This document shows, in pieces, positions 7,078 to 13,596 of a stretch of DNA of 16,689 bases; positions within the stretch are counted from its first letter, which is position 1, and each line of letters starts with the position of its first letter. A program made the position numbers and the translations under genes. Origin of the DNA: JBGPIT01 sp041485125 (GTDB lineage: Bacteria > Desulfobacterota > Binatia > UTPRO1); contig JBGPIT010000063.1 of the NCBI GenBank assembly GCA_041485125.1, positions 1 to 16,689 on the forward strand, read 5' to 3'. The notes beneath the pieces are model-generated. The model was given only the letters and a program-made list of their open reading frames with translations. It made no database searches and was not told the origin of the DNA.

Positions 7078-7104
7078 GACGACCCTCCTTTGGTTTGGGC
7101 GTGG

Positions 7105-7138
7105 CAAATTGACATTCTGAGTCTGCTTTGTCAATTTG
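7105..7138. promoter_or_regulatory. Perfect inverted repeat, putative TetR operator with two face-to-face promoters
   Basis: CAAATTGACA (7105-7114) and TGTCAATTTG (7129-7138) are exact reverse complements, 14 bp apart, in an AT-rich gap between the SDR and TetR starts. On each strand the layout reads TTGACA, 17 bp, CAATTT, with a TGn extended -10 just before the hexamer. So each arm is the -35 of one promoter and the extended -10 of the opposite one. Predicted starts are about 7144 (TetR, near-leaderless) and about 7099 (SDR, 22-nt leader carrying the SD). A bound TetR protein would block both. Confidence 0.75.
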
Positions 7139-7146
7139 TCAGAACC

Positions 7147-7791
7147 ATGCCCCCTCGCATAGCCGCAGTGTCCGCGCTCGCGCCACGCGCCGCCGCGACG
7201 CGCGCCCGCATCCTCGCCGCCGCCCTCACCCGCTTCTCGCGCTACGGCTTCCGCCGCACCTCGATGGAGGACATCGCGACCGAGGCCGGCGTGTCGCGCG
7301 CCGGGCTCTATCTCCAGTTCCGCAACAAGGAGGAGATCTTCCGCAGCCTCGCCACCGACCTCCAGGAGGACGCGTTGACCCGGGTCGCGACGGTGCTGCG
7401 TGCGGAGGCGCCGCTCGCCGACGCGCTCCGCGCCGCCTTCGAGGCGCGCAGCCTCCGCTTCATCGAGATCGCCAACCAATCGCCGCACGGCGGCGAGCTG
7501 CTCGACGAGACCAGCCGGCTCTGCGGCGACCTCGCCGCCGAGACGCAGTGCCGGTTCCGGACCTTGCTGGCGGGGCTCTTTCGTCGCGCCTCGCGGTCGG
7601 GTGAGATCGATCTCGCCGCGGTCGGCCTCGGCGCGGCGGATGCGGCCGACCTGGTCTGTCGCGCCGTCGCCGGCCTCAAGGGCCCGGACGTGACCGCCGA
7701 CGCGTACCGCACCCGTCTCGCTGCGCTGGTGCGCGTGCTGGTCGCGGGGATGACGGCCGGCGTGCCGTCGCGGCGACGCCGCGGCGCCTGA
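7147..7791 (+). CDS. TetR/AcrR family transcriptional regulator
   Basis: A 214-aa protein, typical of TetR repressors. The N-terminal DNA-binding domain is clear: TRARILAAALTRFSRYGFRRTSMEDIATEAGVSRAGLYLQFRNKEEIF spans about 18-65, with the helix-turn-helix at about 38-58 and the standard GLYLQF-x-NKEE ending. The C-terminal ligand domain (about 75-205) is helical and not classifiable by eye; the protein ends in a basic tail. I chose ATG 7147 because it gives the usual distance to the first helix and lies just past a predicted promoter. No SD is visible, which fits a very short leader. It is divergent from the SDR gene and most likely controls that gene and itself. The ligand is unknown; a substrate of the SDR is a reasonable guess. 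Confidence 0.93.
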   Translation: MPPRIAAVSALAPRAAATRARILAAALTRFSRYGFRRTSMEDIATEAGVSRAGLYLQFRNKEEIFRSLATDLQEDALTRVATVLRAEAPLADALRAAFEARSLRFIEIANQSPHGGELLDETSRLCGDLAAETQCRFRTLLAGLFRRASRSGEIDLAAVGLGAADAADLVCRAVAGLKGPDVTADAYRTRLAALVRVLVAGMTAGVPSRRRRGA

Positions 7792-7807
7792 GGCACGGCG
7801 CTTCGCG
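7780..7807. terminator. Hairpin across the TetR / 5' nuclease convergent junction
   Basis: CGCG-GCGCC (7780-7788) pairs with GGCGC-TT-CGCG (7797-7807), 9 bp with a two-base bulge and an 8-nt loop that contains the TetR stop codon. It sits between two convergent genes whose stops are only about 22 bp apart. Confidence 0.4.
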
Positions 7808-7813
7808 CGCGCG

Positions 7814-8674
7814 TCAGTCGACGTCGAAGCCGAGCGCCTGCTCGACGCGGCGGAGCGGGGTCTCGAGGCCGTGCTCCTTCGCGAGCGCGGCGAGCGTGGC
7901 GCGGTCGGCGGGCTCGCGCGGCAGCGCCAGGGACACGGCGGCCAACGGAACGGTCGCGACCGGCAGCACCACTCGGCGCGCCGCCGCAAGGTACTCCCGT
8001 CCCGCGTCGAGCCGGCGGGCGACCGCCGGCGGCAGCCCCTGCGCGCTCAAGATCGCGTCGAGCGAGCCGTGCTCGGCGACGAGACGCGCGGCGGTCTTCT
8101 CGCCGATTCCCGCGACGCCGGGGAGACCGTCGGACGGATCGCCGCGCAAGAGCGCGAAGTCGCCGTAGGCACGGCCGGGAATCCCGTAGCGGCGCGTGAT
8201 CTCCGCCTCGTCGACGACGGTGAGCTTCGACACGCCCGTCTGCGGGTAGAGCACGCGCACGTCGGGGTCGCGCACCAGCGCGAAGAGATCGCGATCGCCC
8301 GACACGATCGCGACCGGCTCGCGCGTCCGCGCGGCGAGCGTCGCGATCACGTCCTCCGCCTCGAATCCCTCGGCGCCGACGACACAGAGACCGAGCGCGC
8401 GTAGCACGTCGCGGCCGACGGCTTCCTGAGGACCGACCGGATCCTCCTCGCCCTCGCCGGCGAGTCGATGGGTTTTGTAGGAGGGCAGGGCCTCGACGCG
8501 AAAGGCCGGCCGCCAGTCGTCGTCGACGGCGATCGCGAGACCGCTCGGCCGATGGTCGGTGAGGAGCCGCGCCAGCATGTTGAGGAACCCGTAGACACCG
8601 CGCATGGTGACGCTCTCGGGCAACGAGTGGAAGGCGCGGTACAGCAGGCTCGAGTAGTCGACGAGGAGCAGCAC
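7814..8674 (-). CDS. Stand-alone 5'-3' exonuclease, FEN/T5-type (DNA polymerase I 5' nuclease-like)
   Basis: A 286-aa nuclease matching the N-terminal domain of DNA polymerase I but with no polymerase. Family members remove 5' flaps and RNA primers using two metal ions. Acidic clusters are all kept: Asp6 (LLLVDYSSLLYRAFHS), Asp51-53 (VDDDWRPAFR), Glu105/Glu107/Asp108 (GFEAEDVIATL), Asp127/Asp129 (SGDRDLF) and Asp179/Asp182 (GDPSDGLPG). The helix-3-turn-helix DNA-binding segment follows as GVAGIGEKTA (186-195). The GTG at 8674 puts the first strand directly at the N-terminus, as in the family. GTG 8689 or an upstream extension to 8830 are alternatives, but the extension is unlike the family. 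A TATCAC -10-like element five bases before the GTG suggests a leaderless message. Role probably DNA replication or repair; known relatives include ExoIX/Xni. Confidence 0.9.
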   Translation of the reverse strand: MLLLVDYSSLLYRAFHSLPESVTMRGVYGFLNMLARLLTDHRPSGLAIAVDDDWRPAFRVEALPSYKTHRLAGEGEEDPVGPQEAVGRDVLRALGLCVVGAEGFEAEDVIATLAARTREPVAIVSGDRDLFALVRDPDVRVLYPQTGVSKLTVVDEAEITRRYGIPGRAYGDFALLRGDPSDGLPGVAGIGEKTAARLVAEHGSLDAILSAQGLPPAVARRLDAGREYLAAARRVVLPVATVPLAAVSLALPREPADRATLAALAKEHGLETPLRRVEQALGFDVD

Positions 8675-8901
8675 GCCGCGTGATAGCACACAAAAACGCG
8701 GCGCGAACGCGCGCGTGGCGCGAGCAACCGATCGAAAGAGGCGTACGCTTTGCGCAGCGTTGTCGGGTCTCACCGACATGATCGATGCGATCGGCGTTCC
8801 CCGATTGACTCGCTGTACCTCCGGTGGCACTCCGGGAGGGCGTGGCCGTGCCGTCGTCCTCGCCTCGTACGCTTTTTCGTCTGGCCATGGAGGATAGTGC
8901 C
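8675..8901. promoter_or_regulatory. Divergent intergenic region, 5' nuclease / repeat protein
   Basis: On the minus strand, TGC-TATCAC lies at 8680-8688, five bases before the nuclease GTG, an extended -10 for a leaderless message. On the plus strand, GGGAGGG (8834-8840) precedes GTG 8848 and GGAGG (8889-8893) precedes GTG 8902. I see no strong palindrome and no further gene. Confidence 0.35.
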
Positions 8902-10080
8902 GTGATCCCGTTCGTCGCCACGCTCGTGATCGTCGTCTCGAGCGCGATCTTCCTGCCGGCGGACGTCCTCGCCCAGAGCGTCGACCACTTCACCTGTTAC
9001 AAGAGCGCCGTGACGAAAGGCTCGACGAAGTTCGCGCACGTCGCGGGCGTGAGCGTCGTCGATCAGTTTCGCGCGTCGACGGTCGAGGTGAAGCATCCGA
9101 AGATGCTGTGCGCGCCGACGAGCAAGAACGGTGAGGACGACAGCGCGCCGTCGCACCCCGATCACCTCGAGGACTACCAGATCAAGACGGGCAAGTTTCT
9201 GAAGGTCCCCTTGCAGCAGCTCACCGATCAGTTCGGCATCCACACGCTCGCGGTGAAGAAGCCGCTCGCGTTGCAGGTGCCGACGGCCAAGAGCCTCACG
9301 AGCTCACCGCCGCCGCCGGACGCGCCGAGCCTCGATCATTTCCAGTGCTACAAGGTGAAGACCGCGAAGGGCACGCTGAGGTTCACCGCGGTGGAGAACG
9401 TCGTCCTCGAGGATCAGTTCGGGACGACGACGGTGACGGTGAAGAAGCCCGCGCGCCTGTGCGTCCCGGCGAACAAGAACGGCGAGAGTCCCGGCGCCGA
9501 GAGCCATCCGAGTCATCTCCTCTGCTACGAGGTGAAGCAGACGAGCAAGCCGAAGTTCGCGGCGGTGACGCCGATCTTCGTGAGCAATCAGTTCGGATCC
9601 GGGACGCGTGACGCCAAGCGGCCGGCCGAGCTCTGCGTCCCGGCGCTGAAGAGCGCGGTCGCGACGCCGACCGTGACGCCGACGGCCACGCCGACGCCGA
9701 CGCCGAGCCCGACCCTGACCGGCCCGACCCCGACGCCCACGCCGGTGCCGACCGCGACCAGCGAGACCCCGACGCCGCCGCCCACCACGACTCCGACGCC
9801 GACGCTCACCGCGACCCCGACGGTCACGCCCACGCGTACCCCCACGCCCACGCGCACCCGGACGCCGACCGCCACTAGGACGCGGACGCCGACGCCGACT
9901 CCCACGTCGACGCCCTTCTGCGGCAACGACGTCGTCGAGGGCGACGAGGAATGTGACGGCTCGGACCTCGACGACAGCGACTGCTTCGATTTCTGCGAGG
10001 ACGACGGCGGCGTGCTCGCGTGCAAGAAGAACTGCACGTTCAACTTCTCGGGATGTGACTTTCCGCCGTGCGAGTTCTAG
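8902..10080 (+). CDS. Secreted four-unit repeat protein with Thr-Pro linker and myxococcal-type Cys-rich tail
   Basis: About 392 aa. A hydrophobic segment at the N-terminus ends in DVLAQ, giving a likely signal cut after Ala24. Four related units of about 55 residues follow (about 28-88, 88-144, 145-205, 205-252). Each has the pattern CYKVK...KF..V..V.V.DQFG....VKKPA.LCVP..K. Unit 2 has lost both conserved cysteines. A linker of repeated Thr-Pro (about 253-338) follows, then a Cys-rich end starting CGNDVVEGDEECDGSD (340-355), which resembles the myxococcal Cys-rich repeat (TIGR02232-like). The start is uncertain: GTG 8902 has GGAGG 8 nt upstream, and strong third-position GC begins there. GTG 8848 (with GGGAGGG) and ATG 8887 are alternatives and would add a more basic N-terminus. 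Likely cell-surface or extracellular; no enzyme motif. Function unknown. Confidence 0.88.
   Translation: MIPFVATLVIVVSSAIFLPADVLAQSVDHFTCYKSAVTKGSTKFAHVAGVSVVDQFRASTVEVKHPKMLCAPTSKNGEDDSAPSHPDHLEDYQIKTGKFLKVPLQQLTDQFGIHTLAVKKPLALQVPTAKSLTSSPPPPDAPSLDHFQCYKVKTAKGTLRFTAVENVVLEDQFGTTTVTVKKPARLCVPANKNGESPGAESHPSHLLCYEVKQTSKPKFAAVTPIFVSNQFGSGTRDAKRPAELCVPALKSAVATPTVTPTATPTPTPSPTLTGPTPTPTPVPTATSETPTPPPTTTPTPTLTATPTVTPTRTPTPTRTRTPTATRTRTPTPTPTSTPFCGNDVVEGDEECDGSDLDDSDCFDFCEDDGGVLACKKNCTFNFSGCDFPPCEF
9661..9915 (+). repeat. Low-complexity ACSCCG-type repeat encoding the Thr-Pro linker
   Basis: About 255 bp of degenerate hexamer repeats (ACG/ACC/ACT plus CCG/CCC codons), interrupted by Arg, Ala and Ser codons. 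The coding strand is C-rich and purine-poor. Synonymous codons vary, so the array looks old or selected at protein level rather than freshly expanded. Thr-Pro stretches of this type form stiff, often glycosylated spacers between domains or to the cell surface. Confidence 0.85.
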
Positions 10081-10081
10081 C

Positions 10082-10131
10082 AGCGCGCCGCGCGCGACGG
10101 TGCAGGGGTCGCTTGACGATGGCGGCGCGCT
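10082..10131 (+). terminator. Possible hairpin after the repeat protein gene
   Basis: AGCGCGCCGC (10082-10091) pairs exactly with GCGGCGCGCT (10122-10131), but the loop is 30 nt and no T-run follows. It fills the 69-bp gap before the next gene, so it may end the first transcript or be chance in GC-rich DNA. Confidence 0.3.
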
Positions 10132-10149
10132 CGTGCGTCCTCTGTCGGG

Positions 10150-11409
10150 GTGAGCCCCGAGGTCGCTAGCGCGGTCGGGATCGTCGGCGCGGCGCTCGGC
10201 GGCGCCGCGATCGGCGTCGAGCGTGAGCGCTCCGGCCACGCCAAAGGCCGCCACCCGCACTTCGCGGGGATCCGCACCTTCACGCTTCTCGGCGGCCTTG
10301 CCGGGGTGACCGGCTGGCTCTGGCAGCACGAGGCGCGCGAGCTCGCGATCGTGCTGCTGTTGAGCGCCGGCGCGCTCGTCGTCGCTGCGTACGTCGCGTC
10401 CAGCCGTCGAGAGCTCGACGCGACCACCGAGGTCGCGGCGCTGGTCGTGCTCGCGGCCGGCGTGCTCGCCGGCGCCGGGTACCTCGCGCTCGCGAGCGGG
10501 ATCATCGCGATCACGACCCTCCTCCTGGTCGAGAAGTCGGCCCTGCACACGATGACGGCGCGCATCGACGACGCGGAGCTGCGTGCGGCCGCGCGCTTCG
10601 CGGTGATGGCGATCGTCATCCTGCCGCTGTTGCCGGAGGGACCGTACGGACCCTTCGACGCGATCCGACCACGCATGCTCTGGATCTTGGTGCTGCTCTT
10701 CTCGGGGCTGAGCTTCGCGGGCTTCATCGCCCGGCGTTTCGTCGACGCCAAGCGCGGCTACGTCGTCCTCGGTCTCCTCGGCAGCCTGGTCTCGTCGACG
10801 GGCGTGACGCTCACGTTCGCGGGCGCGAGCCGCCACGAGCGGCAGTCGGCGACGCCGCTCGCGGTCGGCGTCATCGCCGCCTCGACGGTGATGTTCCTGC
10901 GGGTCGTGGTCGGGACGGCGATCCTGCAGCCGCCGCTCGCGCTCGCGGTCCTGCCCTATGTCGCGCTGCCGGTCGTCGTCGGCGCCGTCGCGACGGCGCT
11001 CGGGTTGCGGCGCGCTCCGGCGCGCGGGGCCGCGCTGGCGCCGCCCCCGAATCCGCTGGATTTTCGGAGCGCCCTCGAGATGGCGGCCTTGTTCCAGGTG
11101 GTCTTCGTCGCGGTCGGGGCGGTGCGCCAGGTCTGGGGCGACGTCGGCTTGGTGGTGTCCGCCGCGGTGGTCGGCCTCACCGACGTGGACGCGCTGACGG
11201 TGTCGGTCGCACGGACCGCCTCCCAGGGCATCGAAATGGGGGTGGCGGCCAAGGCGTTGACGGTCGGCATGCTAGCCAATACGGTGCTAAAGCTGATCCT
11301 CGCGCTCGCGCTCGGCGAGCCCCGTTTCCGTCGCCTCGCCGCGGCCGGCCTCTTTGCGCTAGCCTGTGCGACGGTCGTGGGGCTGGTACTCATCCCGACG
11401 CAGCCTTGA
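10150..11409 (+). CDS. MgtC/SapB-type membrane protein with DUF4010-like C-terminal part
   Basis: A 419-aa polytopic inner-membrane protein. The N-terminal part has the MgtC signature: GVERER (22-27), then AGIRTFTLLGGLAG (39-52). About twelve hydrophobic segments follow in two blocks. The second block (from about residue 150, with EGPYGPFDAIRPRMLWILVLLFSGLSFAGF, and near the end LTDVDALTVS and ANTVLKLILALALG) matches the DUF4010 arrangement seen in longer MgtC-like proteins of 400-430 aa. MgtC relatives are tied to magnesium limitation, virulence and ATP-synthase control in other bacteria, but the long form has no settled function. The start is GTG 10150, without a clear SD. It lies 69 bp after the repeat-protein gene and 186 bp before recQ on the same strand. 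Confidence 0.88.
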   Translation: MSPEVASAVGIVGAALGGAAIGVERERSGHAKGRHPHFAGIRTFTLLGGLAGVTGWLWQHEARELAIVLLLSAGALVVAAYVASSRRELDATTEVAALVVLAAGVLAGAGYLALASGIIAITTLLLVEKSALHTMTARIDDAELRAAARFAVMAIVILPLLPEGPYGPFDAIRPRMLWILVLLFSGLSFAGFIARRFVDAKRGYVVLGLLGSLVSSTGVTLTFAGASRHERQSATPLAVGVIAASTVMFLRVVVGTAILQPPLALAVLPYVALPVVVGAVATALGLRRAPARGAALAPPPNPLDFRSALEMAALFQVVFVAVGAVRQVWGDVGLVVSAAVVGLTDVDALTVSVARTASQGIEMGVAAKALTVGMLANTVLKLILALALGEPRFRRLAAAGLFALACATVVGLVLIPTQP

Positions 11410-11504
11410 GCGCGCCGCGGCGTCGCCGGTACGCCGCGGGACGGGACCGGCTCGAGTCGAGGGCGCGCGGAGCGGAGGATGCCGCTTCGCCGGTGAGGGT
11501 GGGC

Positions 11505-11541
11505 GCGTCTCCGTACCGCTCGTGCGCGAGCGGTCGGACGC
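11505..11541 (+). other. 15-bp hairpin between the MgtC-like gene and the RecQ gene
   Basis: An inner perfect stem ACCGCTCG-TGCG-CGAGCGGT (11515-11534) is extended by CCG/CGG (11511-11513, 11535-11537) and GCGT/ACGC (11505-11508, 11538-11541), with small one-sided bulges on the left arm. It lies about 95 nt past the MgtC-like stop and 54 nt before the RecQ start. No T-run. It could be a terminator or a structure in the RecQ leader. Confidence 0.5.
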
Positions 11542-11595
11542 CGCAACGAATGGCAGAGGTCGTATCCGACGTATGGACGAAAGCAATTTGAAACG

Positions 11596-13569
11596 ATGAC
11601 CCGCGGGCAGACAGACGCACCATCTCCCGCGGTCACGGCCGCGGCGCGCCGCCTCGGTATCGAGCGGCTCTATCCGGAGCAGCGCCGCATCGTCGAGGAC
11701 GTCCTCGGACACCAAGACGTCCTCGCCGTGCTGCCGACCGGCTTCGGCAAGTCCGCTTGCTACCAAATCCCGTCGATGGTGCTGCCGCAGCCCGTCGTCG
11801 TGATCTCGCCGCTGGTCGCACTGTTGCAGGACCAGGAGCAGAAGCTACTGAAACGCGACGTGCCGGTCGCGCGTCTCGACGGCACGGTGCGCGGCAAGAA
11901 GCGCCGTGAGATCGTCGAGCGGATCGCGAACGGCGGTCCGATCTTGGTGATGACCACGCCCGAGACCTTCGGCTCGGGCGAGACCCAGACGTTGCTCGCG
12001 AACCGCGGCATCGGCCTGGTCGCGGTCGACGAGGCGCACTGCATTTCGGAGTGGGGGCACGACTTCCGCCCGGCCTACCTCCGGCTCGGCGAGCATCTCC
12101 GGAACTTCGCGGGCACGCCGATCATGGCGCTCACCGCGACCGCGACCGAGAAGGTGCGCGAGGACATCGTGCGCTTCCTCGGCCTGCGCGACCCGCACGT
12201 CATCGCGAGCTCGCCGCACCGCTCGAATCTCGCCTTCGAGGTCGTGAAGTGTCGCGGCGACATGCGGGCGCGGGCGTTGATGCGGCTGATCCAGCGCCTG
12301 CGCCGGCCGGGGATCGTCTACTGCACGACCACCCGCGAGGTCGACAGCGTCTACACGGTGCTGCGTCGTCTCGGCATCCCCGCACACCACTACCACGGCA
12401 AGATGAACGCGGGTGACCGCAAGCGCGAGCAAGAGCTCTACATGAAGGGCGGCCGGCGCGTGGTGATGGTCGCGACCAGCGCCTTCGGCCTCGGCATCGA
12501 CAAGCCCGACATCCGCTACATCATCCATCAGAACGCGCCGGCCTCGCTCGAGCAGTACGTCCAGGAGGCGGGCCGCGCCGGACGCGACGGACGGCGCGCC
12601 GATTGCGTCCTGCTCTACGACGAGGATGACCGCGCCATCCACGAGCTGCTGCTTTCGAAGAGCCGGGTGCGTCCCGATCAGCTCTACAAGCTCGGCTCGG
12701 CGCTCGCCGCCTGGGCCGGGGAGGGCCGTACGCCCGAACGCGGCGCGCTCGCGCTCTCCGCGGGTCTCGGCCCCCGCATCGGCGACGCGCTGCTCGCGGT
12801 GCTCGCGGAAGCGGAGCTCGTCCGCATCGACGACAAGAAAGTCGAAATCGTACCCGACGCGGCGTCGGTCGAGGACGAGGTGCGGAGCCTCGCCGGTCGA
12901 TTCGCGACCTTGCGAACGCAGGACGGCCGTCGTCTCGACACCGTCGCGCAGTATGCCGGCGCGAGCGACTGCCGCGCGGTTTTCCTGCGGCGCTACTTCG
13001 GCGAGGAACAAGGCGAGCCTTGCGGGCTCTGCGACATGTGCCGCGGCCGCCTGCAGCGCGCGCCGAGCTTCTTCGAGCCGGTCCTCGCCCGCCCCGGCCG
13101 CGCGCCGCGCCGGGGGCGGCGCCGCGATCAGCGCAAGCGCGTCGGTCGCGGCGGCGCGCAAGCCGCGCGTGGCGCGGCGCCGGCTCCGCAGCCACCGCCG
13201 CCGCGTGAGCAGCGCCACGACAGGCAGGCGCAGGCGGCGGCGCCGGGGACGGTCGAGCCCGGCAAGCGGCGGCGCCGATCACGACGCCGGCGGCGCCGCG
13301 CCGGCGCAGGTGGCGACGGCGCCGCGCCGCCGCCGCCGAGGCCGAGGCCGACCATCGACTCGGGTGTCGCCGCGGCCGGCGTAGCGACCGCGTCACCCGA
13401 CACGATCGGCGTCGGTGTCGGCGCGCCGTCGCCCGGAGGTGTGGCCGGCGCGGAGGGGAACGCCGATCACACGCCGTCCGGAGAGCCGGGTCGCCGCCGA
13501 TCGCGCCGGCGTCGGCGCCGTCGTGGTGGCCGGCGCCACCCGCAGGCGCCCGCGACGCCGCCGGAGTGA
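11596..13569 (+). CDS. RecQ family ATP-dependent DNA helicase with extra winged-helix-like insert and basic C-terminal tail
   Basis: 657 aa. RecQ enzymes unwind DNA 3'-5' in recombination and repair. Helicase motifs are in order: Walker A TGFGKS (48-53), DEAH (145-148) followed by CISEWGHDFRPAY, TATAT (180-184), YCTTTREVD (242-250), and the QEAGRAGRDG box (323-332). The RQC zinc site has Cys459, Cys476, Cys479 and Cys482 (FGEEQGEPCGLCDMC). Between helicase and zinc site lies an insert of about 85 residues (360-445) that looks like a winged helix, as in some bacterial RecQs. There is no recognisable winged helix or HRDC after the zinc site. Instead there is a disordered tail (490-657) rich in Arg, Ala, Pro and Gly with two clusters of the type RRRSRRRRRR. 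ATG 11596 overlaps the stop of a short upstream frame (ATGA). The gene may be a functional analogue of recQ rather than its ortholog. Confidence 0.93.
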   Translation: MTRGQTDAPSPAVTAAARRLGIERLYPEQRRIVEDVLGHQDVLAVLPTGFGKSACYQIPSMVLPQPVVVISPLVALLQDQEQKLLKRDVPVARLDGTVRGKKRREIVERIANGGPILVMTTPETFGSGETQTLLANRGIGLVAVDEAHCISEWGHDFRPAYLRLGEHLRNFAGTPIMALTATATEKVREDIVRFLGLRDPHVIASSPHRSNLAFEVVKCRGDMRARALMRLIQRLRRPGIVYCTTTREVDSVYTVLRRLGIPAHHYHGKMNAGDRKREQELYMKGGRRVVMVATSAFGLGIDKPDIRYIIHQNAPASLEQYVQEAGRAGRDGRRADCVLLYDEDDRAIHELLLSKSRVRPDQLYKLGSALAAWAGEGRTPERGALALSAGLGPRIGDALLAVLAEAELVRIDDKKVEIVPDAASVEDEVRSLAGRFATLRTQDGRRLDTVAQYAGASDCRAVFLRRYFGEEQGEPCGLCDMCRGRLQRAPSFFEPVLARPGRAPRRGRRRDQRKRVGRGGAQAARGAAPAPQPPPPREQRHDRQAQAAAPGTVEPGKRRRRSRRRRRRAGAGGDGAAPPPPRPRPTIDSGVAAAGVATASPDTIGVGVGAPSPGGVAGAEGNADHTPSGEPGRRRSRRRRRRRGGRRHPQAPATPPE

Positions 13570-13576
13570 TCGCTCG

Positions 13577-13596
13577 GCGCCGTCGCGGCGCTTATT
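13577..13596 (+). terminator. Short intrinsic-terminator-like hairpin after RecQ gene
   Basis: GCGCCG-TCG-CGGCGC (13577-13591) is a perfect 6-bp stem followed at once by TTATT. It begins 8 bp past the RecQ stop and touches the stop codon of the convergent sulfatase-like gene (TAA, 13592-13594). This is the only convergent-junction hairpin in the window with a T-rich follow-on. Confidence 0.5.

Noticed and set aside
6268..7146. In-frame upstream extension of the TetR gene across the SDR gene
   Set aside because: Only the part from ATG 7147 resembles TetR. The upstream part is the antisense shadow of the SDR gene.
7078..7989. In-frame upstream extension of the SDR gene to 7989
   Set aside because: It crosses the TetR gene on the other strand. 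ATG 7077 has an ideal SD and the right distance to TGASSGIG.
9661..9915. CRISPR-like or tandem-repeat array
   Set aside because: The units are codon-level Thr-Pro repeats within one open frame, with no spacers of constant length.
9588..10043. Minus-strand frame encoding a Val-Gly repeat protein
   Set aside because: It is the direct complement of the Thr-Pro codon repeat, so the elastin-like pattern is an artefact.
9304..10836. 510-codon minus-strand frame across the repeat protein and MgtC-like genes
   Set aside because: Composition is Arg/Ala/Asp/Glu shadow of GC-rich DNA, and the Thr-Pro repeat gives Arg/Gly-rich sequence on the reverse strand. No start signal and no domain.
11845..13218. 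457-codon minus-strand frame opposite RecQ
   Set aside because: RecQ on the plus strand has all helicase motifs; the reverse frame is an Ala/Arg/Asp-rich shadow.
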